In this document: positions 26,359 to 33,613 of the stretch, in pieces
How positions within the stretch are numbered: position 1 is the first letter of the stretch
Layout: the number at the start of each line of letters is the position of its first letter
Assembly (NCBI RefSeq): GCF_025144335.1
Contig: NZ_CP083539.1
Location: 3,101,501-3,165,500 of the forward strand
Length of the DNA stretch: 64,000 nt
DNA from: Jannaschia sp. W003
Lineage (GTDB): Bacteria > Pseudomonadota > Alphaproteobacteria > Rhodobacterales > Rhodobacteraceae
Direction of reading: 5' to 3'
Program-made: the position numbers and the translations under genes
Notes under the pieces: model-generated
Seen by the model: the letters and a program-made list of their open reading frames with translations, nothing else
Told to the model about the DNA's origin: nothing
Databases searched by the model: none

Positions 26359-26424
26359 GTCGCGGCCGGGTTGAACCCCCGGACGTGCCTGCGCGTTGCG
26401 GGGGCATCATCACAGGAGACCCCC

Positions 26425-26487
26425 ATGCGCCGCATCCTCAAGCTCTTCGCGCTCTACAAGCTGTTCCAGCGGTTCCGTCGCCGGTAG
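26425..26487 (+). CDS. Putative 20-residue basic amphipathic peptide
   Basis: A 21-codon frame (with TAG stop) that begins MRRILKLF and ends RFRRR, preceded by CACAGGAGA, a good ribosome site six bases from the ATG. It lies in the 254-base gap between aspS and the DUF1800 gene. The peptide has about eight Arg/Lys and a repeating Leu/Phe face (ILKLFALYKLFQRF), so it could lie on a membrane. Not a known family to me; the site, not the length, argues that it is translated. Confidence 0.5.
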   Translation: MRRILKLFALYKLFQRFRRR

Positions 26488-26612
26488 GGGCGCGGGGGAC
26501 GCGCACCGCGCCCCGGTGACGGCCCGCCCCCGGGGCGGGGGGCACGGCGAAGTGTCGCCGCCGGCCTCCGGAGGGCCTCCCGCTGGAGCGGCGAAACGAC
26601 TATCTCCGCCCC

Positions 26613-27962
26613 ATGGACCTGCGACCCACCCTCGCCGCCGTGCGCTTCGGCACCGGACTCTCGCCGCGCTTGCCCGCGCCGCGCGATGCGGGCGCGATCC
26701 TTGCGCGCCTCGCGGGGCCGGACCTCGCCATGGCCTCCTACCCGCACGCGCCGTGGCACGTGGTCGCCGCCGAGGCTATGGAGTTCGTGGCCGTGCGCCG
26801 GAAGCGCAACGACAGCGCGGCCGCCGACCAGGCGTTCCGGGACATGCGCGACGCCATGACCGAGCGCTGGTGGGGCGACATGGCCCGCGTCGTGCAGCGC
26901 GCCGTGACCACCACCGACGGCTTCCGCGAGCGGCTCGACTGGTTCTGGTCCGACCACTTCACCGTCTCCGGCATGTCGGGCTACCTGCGGCGTACCATCC
27001 CCGCCTACCGCTCCGACATCCGGCGCCACGTCGCGGGGCGCTTCGCGGACCTGCTGTATGCGGCCGTCACCCATCCCGCGATGCTGGACTACCTCGACCA
27101 GCGGCGCTCGGCGGGGCCGAACTCGCCGCGGGGGCGGCGCGGGGGCGGCCTCAACGAGAACCTCGCGCGCGAGCTGCTGGAGCTGCACACCCTCGGCGCG
27201 GACGGGGGCTACGGCCAGGCCGACGTCACCGAGCTGGCCAAGCTGATGACGGGCTTCACCGTCACGAAGGAGGGCCTGCCGCAGTTCCAGCCCAACATGG
27301 CCGAGCCGGGCGCCGAGACCGTGCTCGGGCGCTCCTACGGCGGCGGCGATCCGTCGCCCGAGCACTTCCGCGCCGCCGTCGAGGACCTCGCCGTGCACCC
27401 CGCCACCGCACGGCACCTCGCGCGCAAGCTCGCCGTCCACTTCGTGGCCGACGATCCCGAGCCCGCGCTGGTGGAGGCGCTGGAGCGGACGTGGCTGCAC
27501 ACGGGCGGCGACCTGATGGCCGTTTACGCCGCGCTGCTGGACCACCCCGCCGCCTGGGCGCCGGAGCTGCGCAAGGTGCGCCGGCCCCTGGAGGTGATCG
27601 TCGCCGGGATGCGCGCGCTGGACCCCGACGCGGACCTGACGCAGCGGGGCCGCAACGACCTGCGCGTGGCGATCTGGAAGCCCATGCAGCTCATGGGCCA
27701 GCAGATCCACGAGACCCCCGGCCCCGACGGCTGGCCCGAGGCGGCCGAGGCCTGGATCACGCCCCAGGGGCTGGCCGCGCGCATCGAGTGGGCCATGACC
27801 GTGCCCGTGCGGCTTGCGGATCTGCCCGAGCCGCGGGGGTTCGTGGACACCGCCCTGGGGCCGCTAGCCACCGGGCGCACCCGCTTCGCCGCCGGCGCCG
27901 CCGAGACCCGCGAGGCGGGCATCGGCCTCGTGCTCGCCTCGCCCGAGTTCCAACGGAGATGA
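26613..27962 (+). CDS. DUF1800 protein
   Basis: 449 residues. Typical DUF1800 features: FWSDHFTVSG near 110-120, LDYLDQRRSAGPNSPRG, the NENLARELLELHTLG motif near 177-191, then TGFTVTKEG, LARKLAVHFVADDP near 270-283, and the C-terminal ASPEFQRR. The family is widespread in Gram-negative bacteria and usually sits beside a DUF1501 gene, as here; the function is not established. No clear signal peptide is seen at the N-terminus. The stop overlaps the neighbourhood of the DUF1501 start. Confidence 0.92.
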   Translation: MDLRPTLAAVRFGTGLSPRLPAPRDAGAILARLAGPDLAMASYPHAPWHVVAAEAMEFVAVRRKRNDSAAADQAFRDMRDAMTERWWGDMARVVQRAVTTTDGFRERLDWFWSDHFTVSGMSGYLRRTIPAYRSDIRRHVAGRFADLLYAAVTHPAMLDYLDQRRSAGPNSPRGRRGGGLNENLARELLELHTLGADGGYGQADVTELAKLMTGFTVTKEGLPQFQPNMAEPGAETVLGRSYGGGDPSPEHFRAAVEDLAVHPATARHLARKLAVHFVADDPEPALVEALERTWLHTGGDLMAVYAALLDHPAAWAPELRKVRRPLEVIVAGMRALDPDADLTQRGRNDLRVAIWKPMQLMGQQIHETPGPDGWPEAAEAWITPQGLAARIEWAMTVPVRLADLPEPRGFVDTALGPLATGRTRFAAGAAETREAGIGLVLASPEFQRR

Positions 27963-27964
27963 GC

Positions 27965-29107
27965 ATGGACCGCCGTTCCTTCCTGCTTGGCTGCTCGCTC
28001 GCCGCCTCGCCCCTCGTCACGCCGATCTCGCTCGCCGCCGTGCCGGGGGACCGCCGGCTGGTGGTGGTGATCCTGCGCGGCGCCATGGACGGGCTCGACG
28101 CGCTCCAGCCCTTCGGCGACCCGGCGCTCCGGCTCCTGCGCCCCGACTTCGCGATCGGCCCCGGCGCGGGCGCCGTGGCGCTGACCGACTTCCACGCCAT
28201 GCACGAGACCATGGCGCCGCTGCTGCCGTGGTGGCGCGAGGGGTCCCTGGGCTTCGTGCAGGCCGTCTCCACGCCCTACCGCGACGGGCGCAGCCACTTC
28301 GACGGGCAGGACATCCTGGAGGCCGGCACGCCGGGCATGCCGCCGGCCGCGCGCCGCGACGGCTGGCTGAACCGCCTCGTGGGCGTCCTTCCCGGCGCCC
28401 ACGGGCGCACCGCCTTCGCGGTGGGGCGCGACCACATGGACATCCTCGCCGGCCCCGCCCCCCACGCCCGCTGGGCACCCGACGCCCAGCTGGAGGTCAC
28501 CGACCCCACCGCCGACCTCCTGCGCCACGTCTACCACGACGACGCCCTGTTCCGCGCCTCGGCCACCGAGGCGCTGGCGCTCTCGGGCGATCCCTCCGAT
28601 CCGCGCGACCGCGAGGCGACGTTCCGCTTCGCCGCCGAGCAGCTGCGCGGCGACACCCGCATCGCCACCATGTCGCTCGGCGGCTGGGACACGCACCAGA
28701 GCCAGATCGGCGGCAGCGGCCGCTTCGCCCAGACCATGCGCAAGCTGGTGGCCGGGCTGGCGGTTCTGCGCGAGACGCTGGGCCCCGACTGGGGGAACAC
28801 GGCCGTGCTCGCCGTCACCGAGTTCGGCCGCACCGTGGCCCAGAACGGCACCCGCGGCACCGACCACGGGACCGGCGGCGCGGCGATCCTCGTGGGCGGC
28901 GCGCTGCGCGGCGGGCGGGTCTGGGGCGACTGGCCGGGGCTGGACGGGGGCGACCTCGTGGACGGGCGCGACCTGCGCCCCACGCGCGACGTGCGCGCCT
29001 ACGCGGCGTGGCTGCTCGCGGGGCAGTTCGGGCTGGACCGCGCGACGCTGGAGGGCACGATCTTTCCGGGGCTGGAGATGGGCCCCGACCCGCGCCTGCT
29101 GGCCTAG
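27965..29107 (+). CDS. DUF1501 protein, probable Tat substrate
   Basis: 380 residues. It starts MDRRSFLLGCSLAASPL, a twin-arginine signal (RRSFL) that suggests export in folded form. The alkaline-phosphatase-like/sulfatase-type features of DUF1501 are present: LVVVILRGAMDGLD near 30-43, MSLGGWDTHQSQ, AVTEFGRTVAQNG and GTDHGTGGAAILVGG near 300-315, which carry likely metal-binding Asp and His. ATG 27965 is six bases after GGAG; ATG 27959 (adding MS) is an alternative. Pairs with DUF1800; the two are thought to act together, function unknown. Confidence 0.92.
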   Translation: MDRRSFLLGCSLAASPLVTPISLAAVPGDRRLVVVILRGAMDGLDALQPFGDPALRLLRPDFAIGPGAGAVALTDFHAMHETMAPLLPWWREGSLGFVQAVSTPYRDGRSHFDGQDILEAGTPGMPPAARRDGWLNRLVGVLPGAHGRTAFAVGRDHMDILAGPAPHARWAPDAQLEVTDPTADLLRHVYHDDALFRASATEALALSGDPSDPRDREATFRFAAEQLRGDTRIATMSLGGWDTHQSQIGGSGRFAQTMRKLVAGLAVLRETLGPDWGNTAVLAVTEFGRTVAQNGTRGTDHGTGGAAILVGGALRGGRVWGDWPGLDGGDLVDGRDLRPTRDVRAYAAWLLAGQFGLDRATLEGTIFPGLEMGPDPRLLA

Positions 29108-30174
29108 GCGGGCCGCCCCCGCAGGCGGTTCGCGTGGCCCATCTTGCGGCCCGCGCGGACCTCGGCCTTGCCGTAGAGGTGGAGCTGCACCCCGCCCTCG
29201 CGCAGGAGCTGCGGCACGCGGTCCATGTCGGAGCCGATCAGGTTCTCCATCGTCACGTCCGCGTGGCGCGCGCCGTCGCCGAGGGGCAGGCCCGCCACCG
29301 CGCGCACGTGCTGCTCGAACTGGTCCACGGCGCAGCCGAGCTGCGTCCAGTGGCCGGAGTTGTGGACCCGCGGCGCGATCTCGTTGACCACGAGGCCCGC
29401 GTCGGTCTCGAACAGCTCCACCCCCATCACGCCCACGTAGTCGAGCGCGGCGGCGATGCGGCTGGCGATCAGCACGGCGTCGGTGCGGCGCGCGGGGCTG
29501 AGGGTGGCCGGCACGGTGGTGGTGCGCAGGATGCCGCCCTCGTGGACGTTCTCGCCCGGGTCGAAGGCGGCGGTCTCGCCGTCCTGCCCCCGCGCCACGA
29601 TCACCGAGACCTCGCGGCGGAACGCCACGAACCCCTCCAGGATGGCCGGCGCGTCCGCCAGCGAGGCGAAGGCCGCTGCCGTTTCGCCGGCCTCGCGGAT
29701 CACGGCCTGCCCCTTGCCGTCGTAGCCCATGCGCCGGGTCTTCAGGATCGCGGGGGTGCCGAACGCCTCCAGTGCGGCCTCCACCGCCGCCAGATCGGGC
29801 ACGTCGCGGTAGGGCGCCGTGGCGAGGCCGAGGCCGGCGAGGAAGTCCTTCTCGGCCAGCCGGTCCTGCGCCGTCTCCAGCGCGCGGCGGCCGGGTCGCA
29901 CGGGGGCGTGGGCCTCCACGGCGTCGAGGGCGCGGGCGGGCACGTTCTCCCACTCCAGGGTCACCGCGTCGCAAGTCCGCGCGAAGGCGGCCAGCGCATC
30001 GGCGTCGTCGTAGCCCGCCCGGGTGTGCGCGTGGGCCACGTCGGCGGCGGGGGCGTCGCCCGGCTCGAAGACGTGGGTGCGGTAGCCGAGGCGGGACGCG
30101 GCCACCGAGAGCATCCGGCCGAGCTGACCGCCGCCGAGAATGCCCAGCGTGGCGCCGGGGGGCAGCGGCGTCAT
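29104..30174 (-). CDS. purK: N5-carboxyaminoimidazole ribonucleotide synthase
   Basis: 356 residues of the ATP-grasp family. It makes N5-CAIR from AIR, bicarbonate and ATP in purine synthesis. Visible motifs: [14 protein letters not shown] near 9-22, [32 protein letters not shown] near 140-155, [15 protein letters not shown] and the metal/ATP motif [15 protein letters not shown] near 267-281. It overlaps purE by four bases and lies downstream of it, so both are one operon. The 3' end overlaps that of the convergent DUF1501 gene by four bases. Confidence 0.97.
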   Translation of the reverse strand: MTPLPPGATLGILGGGQLGRMLSVAASRLGYRTHVFEPGDAPAADVAHAHTRAGYDDADALAAFARTCDAVTLEWENVPARALDAVEAHAPVRPGRRALETAQDRLAEKDFLAGLGLATAPYRDVPDLAAVEAALEAFGTPAILKTRRMGYDGKGQAVIREAGETAAAFASLADAPAILEGFVAFRREVSVIVARGQDGETAAFDPGENVHEGGILRTTTVPATLSPARRTDAVLIASRIAAALDYVGVMGVELFETDAGLVVNEIAPRVHNSGHWTQLGCAVDQFEQHVRAVAGLPLGDGARHADVTMENLIGSDMDRVPQLLREGGVQLHLYGKAEVRAGRKMGHANRLRGRPA

Positions 30175-30653
30175 TCGGGGCGCTCGGGGATCGACGCGGC
30201 GAGGGCCGCGCGCCAGTCGCACAGGCGCCGCGACAGCGCCTCGTCGGACAGGGCCAGGATCGCGGCGGCCATCAATCCTGCGTTCACCGCCCCCGCCGCG
30301 CCGATCGCCATGGTGGCGACAGGAAAGCCGCGCGGCATCTGGACGATCGAGTAGAGGCTGTCGAGGCCGCCCAGCGCCTCGGTTCGGATCGGCACGCCGA
30401 TCACCGGCAGGTGCGTCTTGGAGGCCATCATGCCCGGCAGGTGCGCCGCGCCCCCGGCCCCCGCGATCACCACGCGGATGCCGCGGTCCGCGGCCGCGCG
30501 CCCGTAGTCCCACAGGCGGTCCGGCGTGCGGTGGGCCGAGACGATGCGCGCCTCGTGGGCGACGCCGAGCTCGCCCAGCACGTCGGCGGCGCCCCGCATG
30601 GCCGGCCAGTCCGAGGTGGAGCCCATGACGATCCCGACGGGAGCGGCGCTCAT
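30171..30653 (-). CDS. purE: N5-CAIR mutase (class I PurE)
   Basis: 160 residues. It converts N5-CAIR to CAIR, the step after PurK. The signature [13 protein letters not shown] is at 7-19, the loop [14 protein letters not shown] carries the catalytic His, and [16 protein letters not shown] and [17 protein letters not shown] line the active site. Length fits class I. It overlaps the upstream DUF465 gene and the downstream purK by four bases each. Confidence 0.97.
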   Translation of the reverse strand: MSAAPVGIVMGSTSDWPAMRGAADVLGELGVAHEARIVSAHRTPDRLWDYGRAAADRGIRVVIAGAGGAAHLPGMMASKTHLPVIGVPIRTEALGGLDSLYSIVQMPRGFPVATMAIGAAGAVNAGLMAAAILALSDEALSRRLCDWRAALAASIPERPE

Positions 30654-30871
30654 GCGATGATGTCCGGCAGCAGCTCGTCCTCGATGCGGGCGATCTGGTC
30701 CTTGAGGGCCAGCTTCTGGCGCTTGAGGCGGCCCACCTGCAAGAGGTCCGGCGCGGCCCGCTCCATCAGCGCCCCGATCGCGTCGTCGAGGTCGCGGTGC
30801 CGCTGGCGCAGGACGACGAGCTCTGCGCGCAGCACGTCCTCGTGGTCCATTCTCCGGGGGGGTGCGGTCAA
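30650..30871 (-). CDS. YdcH-family (DUF465) protein
   Basis: 73 residues with a TTG start at 30871 (GGAAGG three bases before), or 66 from ATG 30850, whose ribosome site is too close. The protein is a short helical hairpin: [22 protein letters not shown], then [25 protein letters not shown], as in DUF465. Function unknown. It is the first gene of the purE-purK operon by overlap, a linkage seen in other Rhodobacterales as far as I recall. Confidence 0.8.
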   Translation of the reverse strand: MTAPPRRMDHEDVLRAELVVLRQRHRDLDDAIGALMERAAPDLLQVGRLKRQKLALKDQIARIEDELLPDIIA

Positions 30872-30968
30872 GGGCCTTCCTCGCGTCGACGTGATGCGGG
30901 CTTACCCGATCCCCCCGCCCGCGCCAAGCACGCCGGGGTTGTTCCGGCGCGCCCGCCCCCCACATGAT

Positions 30969-31026
30969 GGTTCGAACCGGCGCCGCCTGGCGGGCCGGAC
31001 CCACGGATCGCTCCCGAGGAGGACCC
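30969..31026 (+). promoter_or_regulatory. Candidate ROSE-like RNA thermometer before hsp20
   Basis: The 5' region of hsp20 can fold into consecutive hairpins. The last one hides the ribosome site: CUCC (31011-31014) pairs with GGAG (31018-31021), G31010 is bulged, UC (31008-31009) pairs with GA (31022-31023), then an A-C mismatch and GG/CC. The UCGCU with its bulged G opposite AGGAGGA is the ROSE signature. Upstream, CCGGC-GCCGCC-T-GGCGG-GCCGG (30977-30998) forms a strong hairpin and GGTTCGAACC (30969-30978) is a palindrome. Fold drawn by hand. Confidence 0.5.
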
Positions 31027-31031
31027 GCACC

Positions 31032-31442
31032 ATGAGCAAGCCGACCTTCGGCACCCATCCCTTCCTGCTCGGCTTCGACGAGCTGGAGCGTCTGGTGGAG
31101 CGCACCGCGCGCGCCTCCGACGGATACCCGCCCTACAACATCGAGCGCACCGGCGAGCACGGCTTCCGGATCACGCTCGCGGTGGCGGGCTTCGAGGAGG
31201 CGGACCTGGAGATCACGCTCGAGGACCGCCAGCTCGTGGTGCGCGGCCGCGCCGCCGACGAGGGCGAGCGCGTCTGGCTCCACCGGGGCATCGCCGCCCG
31301 CCAGTTCCAGCGCGCCTTCGTGCTGGGCGACGGCGTGGAGGTGGAGGGCGCCAAGCTCCGCAACGGGCTGCTCGACATCGACCTGCAACGATCGGCGCCC
31401 GAGAACGTTGTCACCAAGATCAAAATCGAGTCGGCCCGATGA
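31032..31442 (+). CDS. Small heat-shock protein Hsp20 (IbpA-like)
   Basis: 136 residues. An ATP-independent holdase that binds unfolding proteins. The alpha-crystallin domain spans about 33-125: [23 protein letters not shown] at the start, [16 protein letters not shown], then the characteristic [20 protein letters not shown] and the A-x-L-x-NGLL motif as [12 protein letters not shown]. The N-terminus [15 protein letters not shown] is IbpA-like. The start at 31032 follows AGGAGGA by eight bases; that site lies in a predicted thermometer hairpin. Followed by the DUF1150 gene. Confidence 0.95.
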   Translation: MSKPTFGTHPFLLGFDELERLVERTARASDGYPPYNIERTGEHGFRITLAVAGFEEADLEITLEDRQLVVRGRAADEGERVWLHRGIAARQFQRAFVLGDGVEVEGAKLRNGLLDIDLQRSAPENVVTKIKIESAR

Positions 31443-31485
31443 CCATCGCGGCGCCGCTTCGGCCACTGCGAGAGGAGGCCTGCGC

Positions 31486-31710
31486 ATGAACACCACCGAG
31501 CACGAGGCGGAGAACGCGACCGTCTACGTCCGCAAGGTCGCCCTGGTCGACCTGCCCAGGGCCGTGCGCGAGGAGGCGCGCGAGACCGGGCTGGAGGAGC
31601 TCTACGCGCTCCACCGCGAGGACGGCGAGCAGGTGGCCCTGGTGGGCGACCGGACCTTGGCCTTCACGCTGGCGCGGCAGAACCACCTGAACCCGGTGAG
31701 CGTGCACTGA
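31486..31710 (+). CDS. DUF1150-family protein
   Basis: 74 residues of a small alphaproteobacterial family that usually follows hsp20, as here (43 bases later). Conserved points: [39 protein letters not shown] and the end [17 protein letters not shown]. It probably shares the heat-shock transcript; function unknown. AGAGGAGG precedes the ATG. A long hairpin downstream ends the unit. Confidence 0.85.
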   Translation: MNTTEHEAENATVYVRKVALVDLPRAVREEARETGLEELYALHREDGEQVALVGDRTLAFTLARQNHLNPVSVH

Positions 31711-31747
31711 GCCGCCGGGGCGGCCCGTGCCGCCCCGCGCACCGACG

Positions 31748-31794
31748 AACGAGAGAGGCGCCGTCCGCATCCGCGGATCGGCGCCTCTCTCGTT
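31748..31794. terminator. Bidirectional terminator, 15-bp perfect stem
   Basis: AACGAGAGAGGCGCC (31748-31762) pairs perfectly with GGCGCCTCTCTCGTT (31780-31794); the 17-base loop contains a smaller CCGC/GCGG stem. It lies between the convergent DUF1150 and receiver genes. A T-run is weak on both sides. Confidence 0.75.
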
Positions 31795-31824
31795 CCGGGG
31801 GCCGCGCGGCCCGCGACGGGGGTG

Positions 31825-32187
31825 TCAGCCGGCGGTCACCGCGGCAGCGAGGGTCCGCACGAGGTCCTCGGGGCGGGTGGGCTTGATCAGGATCGGGACG
31901 TCGTCGCCGTAGCGGCGGCGCAGCTCGCACAGGTCGGCGCGGCCCGTGTGGAACACGAAGGGCTTGCCTTCGGCGGCCAGACGGTCGGCCAGCGGGAACA
32001 CCGGGGTGCCGCGCAGGTCCACGTCGAGCACGGCGGCATCCACCGCGGAGGCGGACGTCTCCATCGCGCTGTCGAGCGAGAAGCAAGGCCCGGTCACGCA
32101 GGCGCCCTCGTCCTCCAGGGTGATCGACAGGTCGACGGCGAGCAGCGCCTCGTCCTCCACCACCAGGATATTGAGATCATCCAGCAT
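31825..32187 (-). CDS. Single-domain response regulator
   Basis: 120 residues, one CheY-like receiver with no output domain. Phospho-acceptor Asp55 in AAVLDVDLRG, acidic pair in VVEDEA near 11-12, Thr82 in VFHTG and Lys103 in LIKPT. Receivers of this look (ILVVEDEALLAVDL) usually pair with HWE/HisKA_2 kinases, and the kinase gene lies just upstream on the same strand with 16 bases between. Likely a phosphate shuttle or inhibitor of the kinase. Confidence 0.92.
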   Translation of the reverse strand: MLDDLNILVVEDEALLAVDLSITLEDEGACVTGPCFSLDSAMETSASAVDAAVLDVDLRGTPVFPLADRLAAEGKPFVFHTGRADLCELRRRYGDDVPILIKPTRPEDLVRTLAAAVTAG

Positions 32188-32203
32188 TGTGCCTCACTCG
32201 GTT

Positions 32204-33535
32204 TCAGTCCGGGCCCTCGTGTTGCCTTGGAACGACAATACGGACCGCGATGCCGGCTTCCGTCACCTGGCGGTCTATCGTCGCACCCAGTTGCTGCAGG
32301 GCCGTGTCCAGCAGTCTGGTACCGAAACCTTCCGAGGCGCCGATCCGTTCCGGTCCGGAGGCGCAAAATTCGATCCAGTCGAGCGAGAACCCGTTCGCCC
32401 CCTGGCCCGCGATGCGCGCCTCCACATGGGCGCTCGGCCGGGAAAACCCACCGTATTTCCGTGCGTTGGTCGCCAGCTCGTTGACGATCAGCCCGATCGG
32501 GGTGATCGATTCCTCGGTCGCGGCGGCATTTCCCGAAATGCGCAATTGCTCGGGCGCGTCGGCGTAGGCCCCCGCCACGCTGCGCAGGAGCTGCGCCATG
32601 CCCACCGCACCGCGCTCGCCGTCGGCCTCGCCCAGCGACAGGGCGTGGGCGCGGCCCAGCGCGTCGATGCGCGCGCGGATCGCGGCCACCGTCTCGCGGG
32701 TGTCGCCCGGCGTCTCGCGCGCCGTGGCGCTGACAATCGAGGAGGTGATCGCGAACAGGTTCTTGATGCGGTGCGACAGCTCGCGGCGCAGGAGGTCCAC
32801 GCGGTCCCGCTCGGCGCGCACGGAGTCGAGCGTGGTGCGCAAGGTCAGGTCGCGCGCGGCGTGGTAGCCCAGCCACGCCGTCAGGGCCGCCACCGCCACC
32901 AGGAGCGCGATGGCCAGCCCCACCAGCATGGCGAGCCGGTCGCGCGCCCGGTCCGCCTCGCCGCGGCTCACGGCGCGCGCGCGCTGCTCGATGCGGCGCA
33001 TGGTGCCGATCACCGCCTGCACCTGCTCGGCCAGTTCCCGGCTCAGGCGCGAGCGCACGAGGGCGCGCATCGCCTCGTCGTGGCCCGCCTCGTGCATCGC
33101 CAGCGTCTCGGACAGCTCCAGCAGTTTCGATTCGATCGCCCGCCGCACGGTGGCGAAGCGCGCGACCTGCTGGGGGTCGCCCCCGGCGGCGAGGCGCGCG
33201 CTCGTCTCGTCGAGGGCGACGGGGAGCCGGCCGATCGCGCGCTCGTAGGCCGCGAGGCTCTCGGGCTCGCCGGTCAGCAGGTAGCCCCGCTGCCCGTTCT
33301 CGGCGACGAGCGTCAGCTCCAGGATGGTCTCGAGGCGCAGCAGCGTGTCCACGGTGGCCTCGCCGCGGGCCGAGGCGCGGTCGCCGGCGATGCGCTGGCC
33401 CTGGATCGCCACCGCCACCATCAGCGTCGCGCTCAGCAGAAGCGCGAGCGCCGTCGCCGCCCCGAGGCGCCAGGGGACCGAACGGATCACCCCGCGCCCG
33501 CGCGCGCCGTCGCTCTTCCACAAGGCTGCCACCAC
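32204..33535 (-). CDS. CHASE3-type sensor histidine kinase (HisKA_2/HWE group)
   Basis: 443 residues. Two membrane helices at about 23-45 and 201-222 bracket a periplasmic helical CHASE3-like domain (VAENGQRGYLLTGEPESLAAY near 78-97 is characteristic). The cytoplasmic part has the phospho-acceptor His255 in RRELSHRIKNLFAI, and an ATPase domain with the N-box IGLIVNELATNARKYG and the GFGTRLLDTALQQLG end. The ligand is unknown. The last ~360 bases are lower in GC than the first part. The partner receiver follows directly. Confidence 0.92.
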   Translation of the reverse strand: MVAALWKSDGARGRGVIRSVPWRLGAATALALLLSATLMVAVAIQGQRIAGDRASARGEATVDTLLRLETILELTLVAENGQRGYLLTGEPESLAAYERAIGRLPVALDETSARLAAGGDPQQVARFATVRRAIESKLLELSETLAMHEAGHDEAMRALVRSRLSRELAEQVQAVIGTMRRIEQRARAVSRGEADRARDRLAMLVGLAIALLVAVAALTAWLGYHAARDLTLRTTLDSVRAERDRVDLLRRELSHRIKNLFAITSSIVSATARETPGDTRETVAAIRARIDALGRAHALSLGEADGERGAVGMAQLLRSVAGAYADAPEQLRISGNAAATEESITPIGLIVNELATNARKYGGFSRPSAHVEARIAGQGANGFSLDWIEFCASGPERIGASEGFGTRLLDTALQQLGATIDRQVTEAGIAVRIVVPRQHEGPD

Positions 33536-33554
33536 CGCTCCGCCGTCCCGCTTC

Positions 33555-33599
33555 GCCCGGCCCCCACTAAGGGCCGGGCGCCGCCCCGCGCAAGCGGGG
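33555..33599 (-). terminator. Hairpins after the sulfate-activation gene
   Basis: Two stems: GCCCGGCCC / GGGCCGGGC (33555-33563 with 33571-33579, perfect) and CCCCGC / GCGGGG (33584-33589 with 33594-33599). They lie just after the stop of the minus-strand gene ending at 33614. No T-run, so only a candidate. Confidence 0.45.
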
Positions 33600-33613
33600 G
33601 GGATTCCGGCCGG

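Noticed and set aside
30966..30985. GGTTCGAACC as a tRNA T-arm
   Set aside because: The flanks do not pair as a T-stem and no acceptor, D or anticodon arms surround it; it lies in the hsp20 leader.
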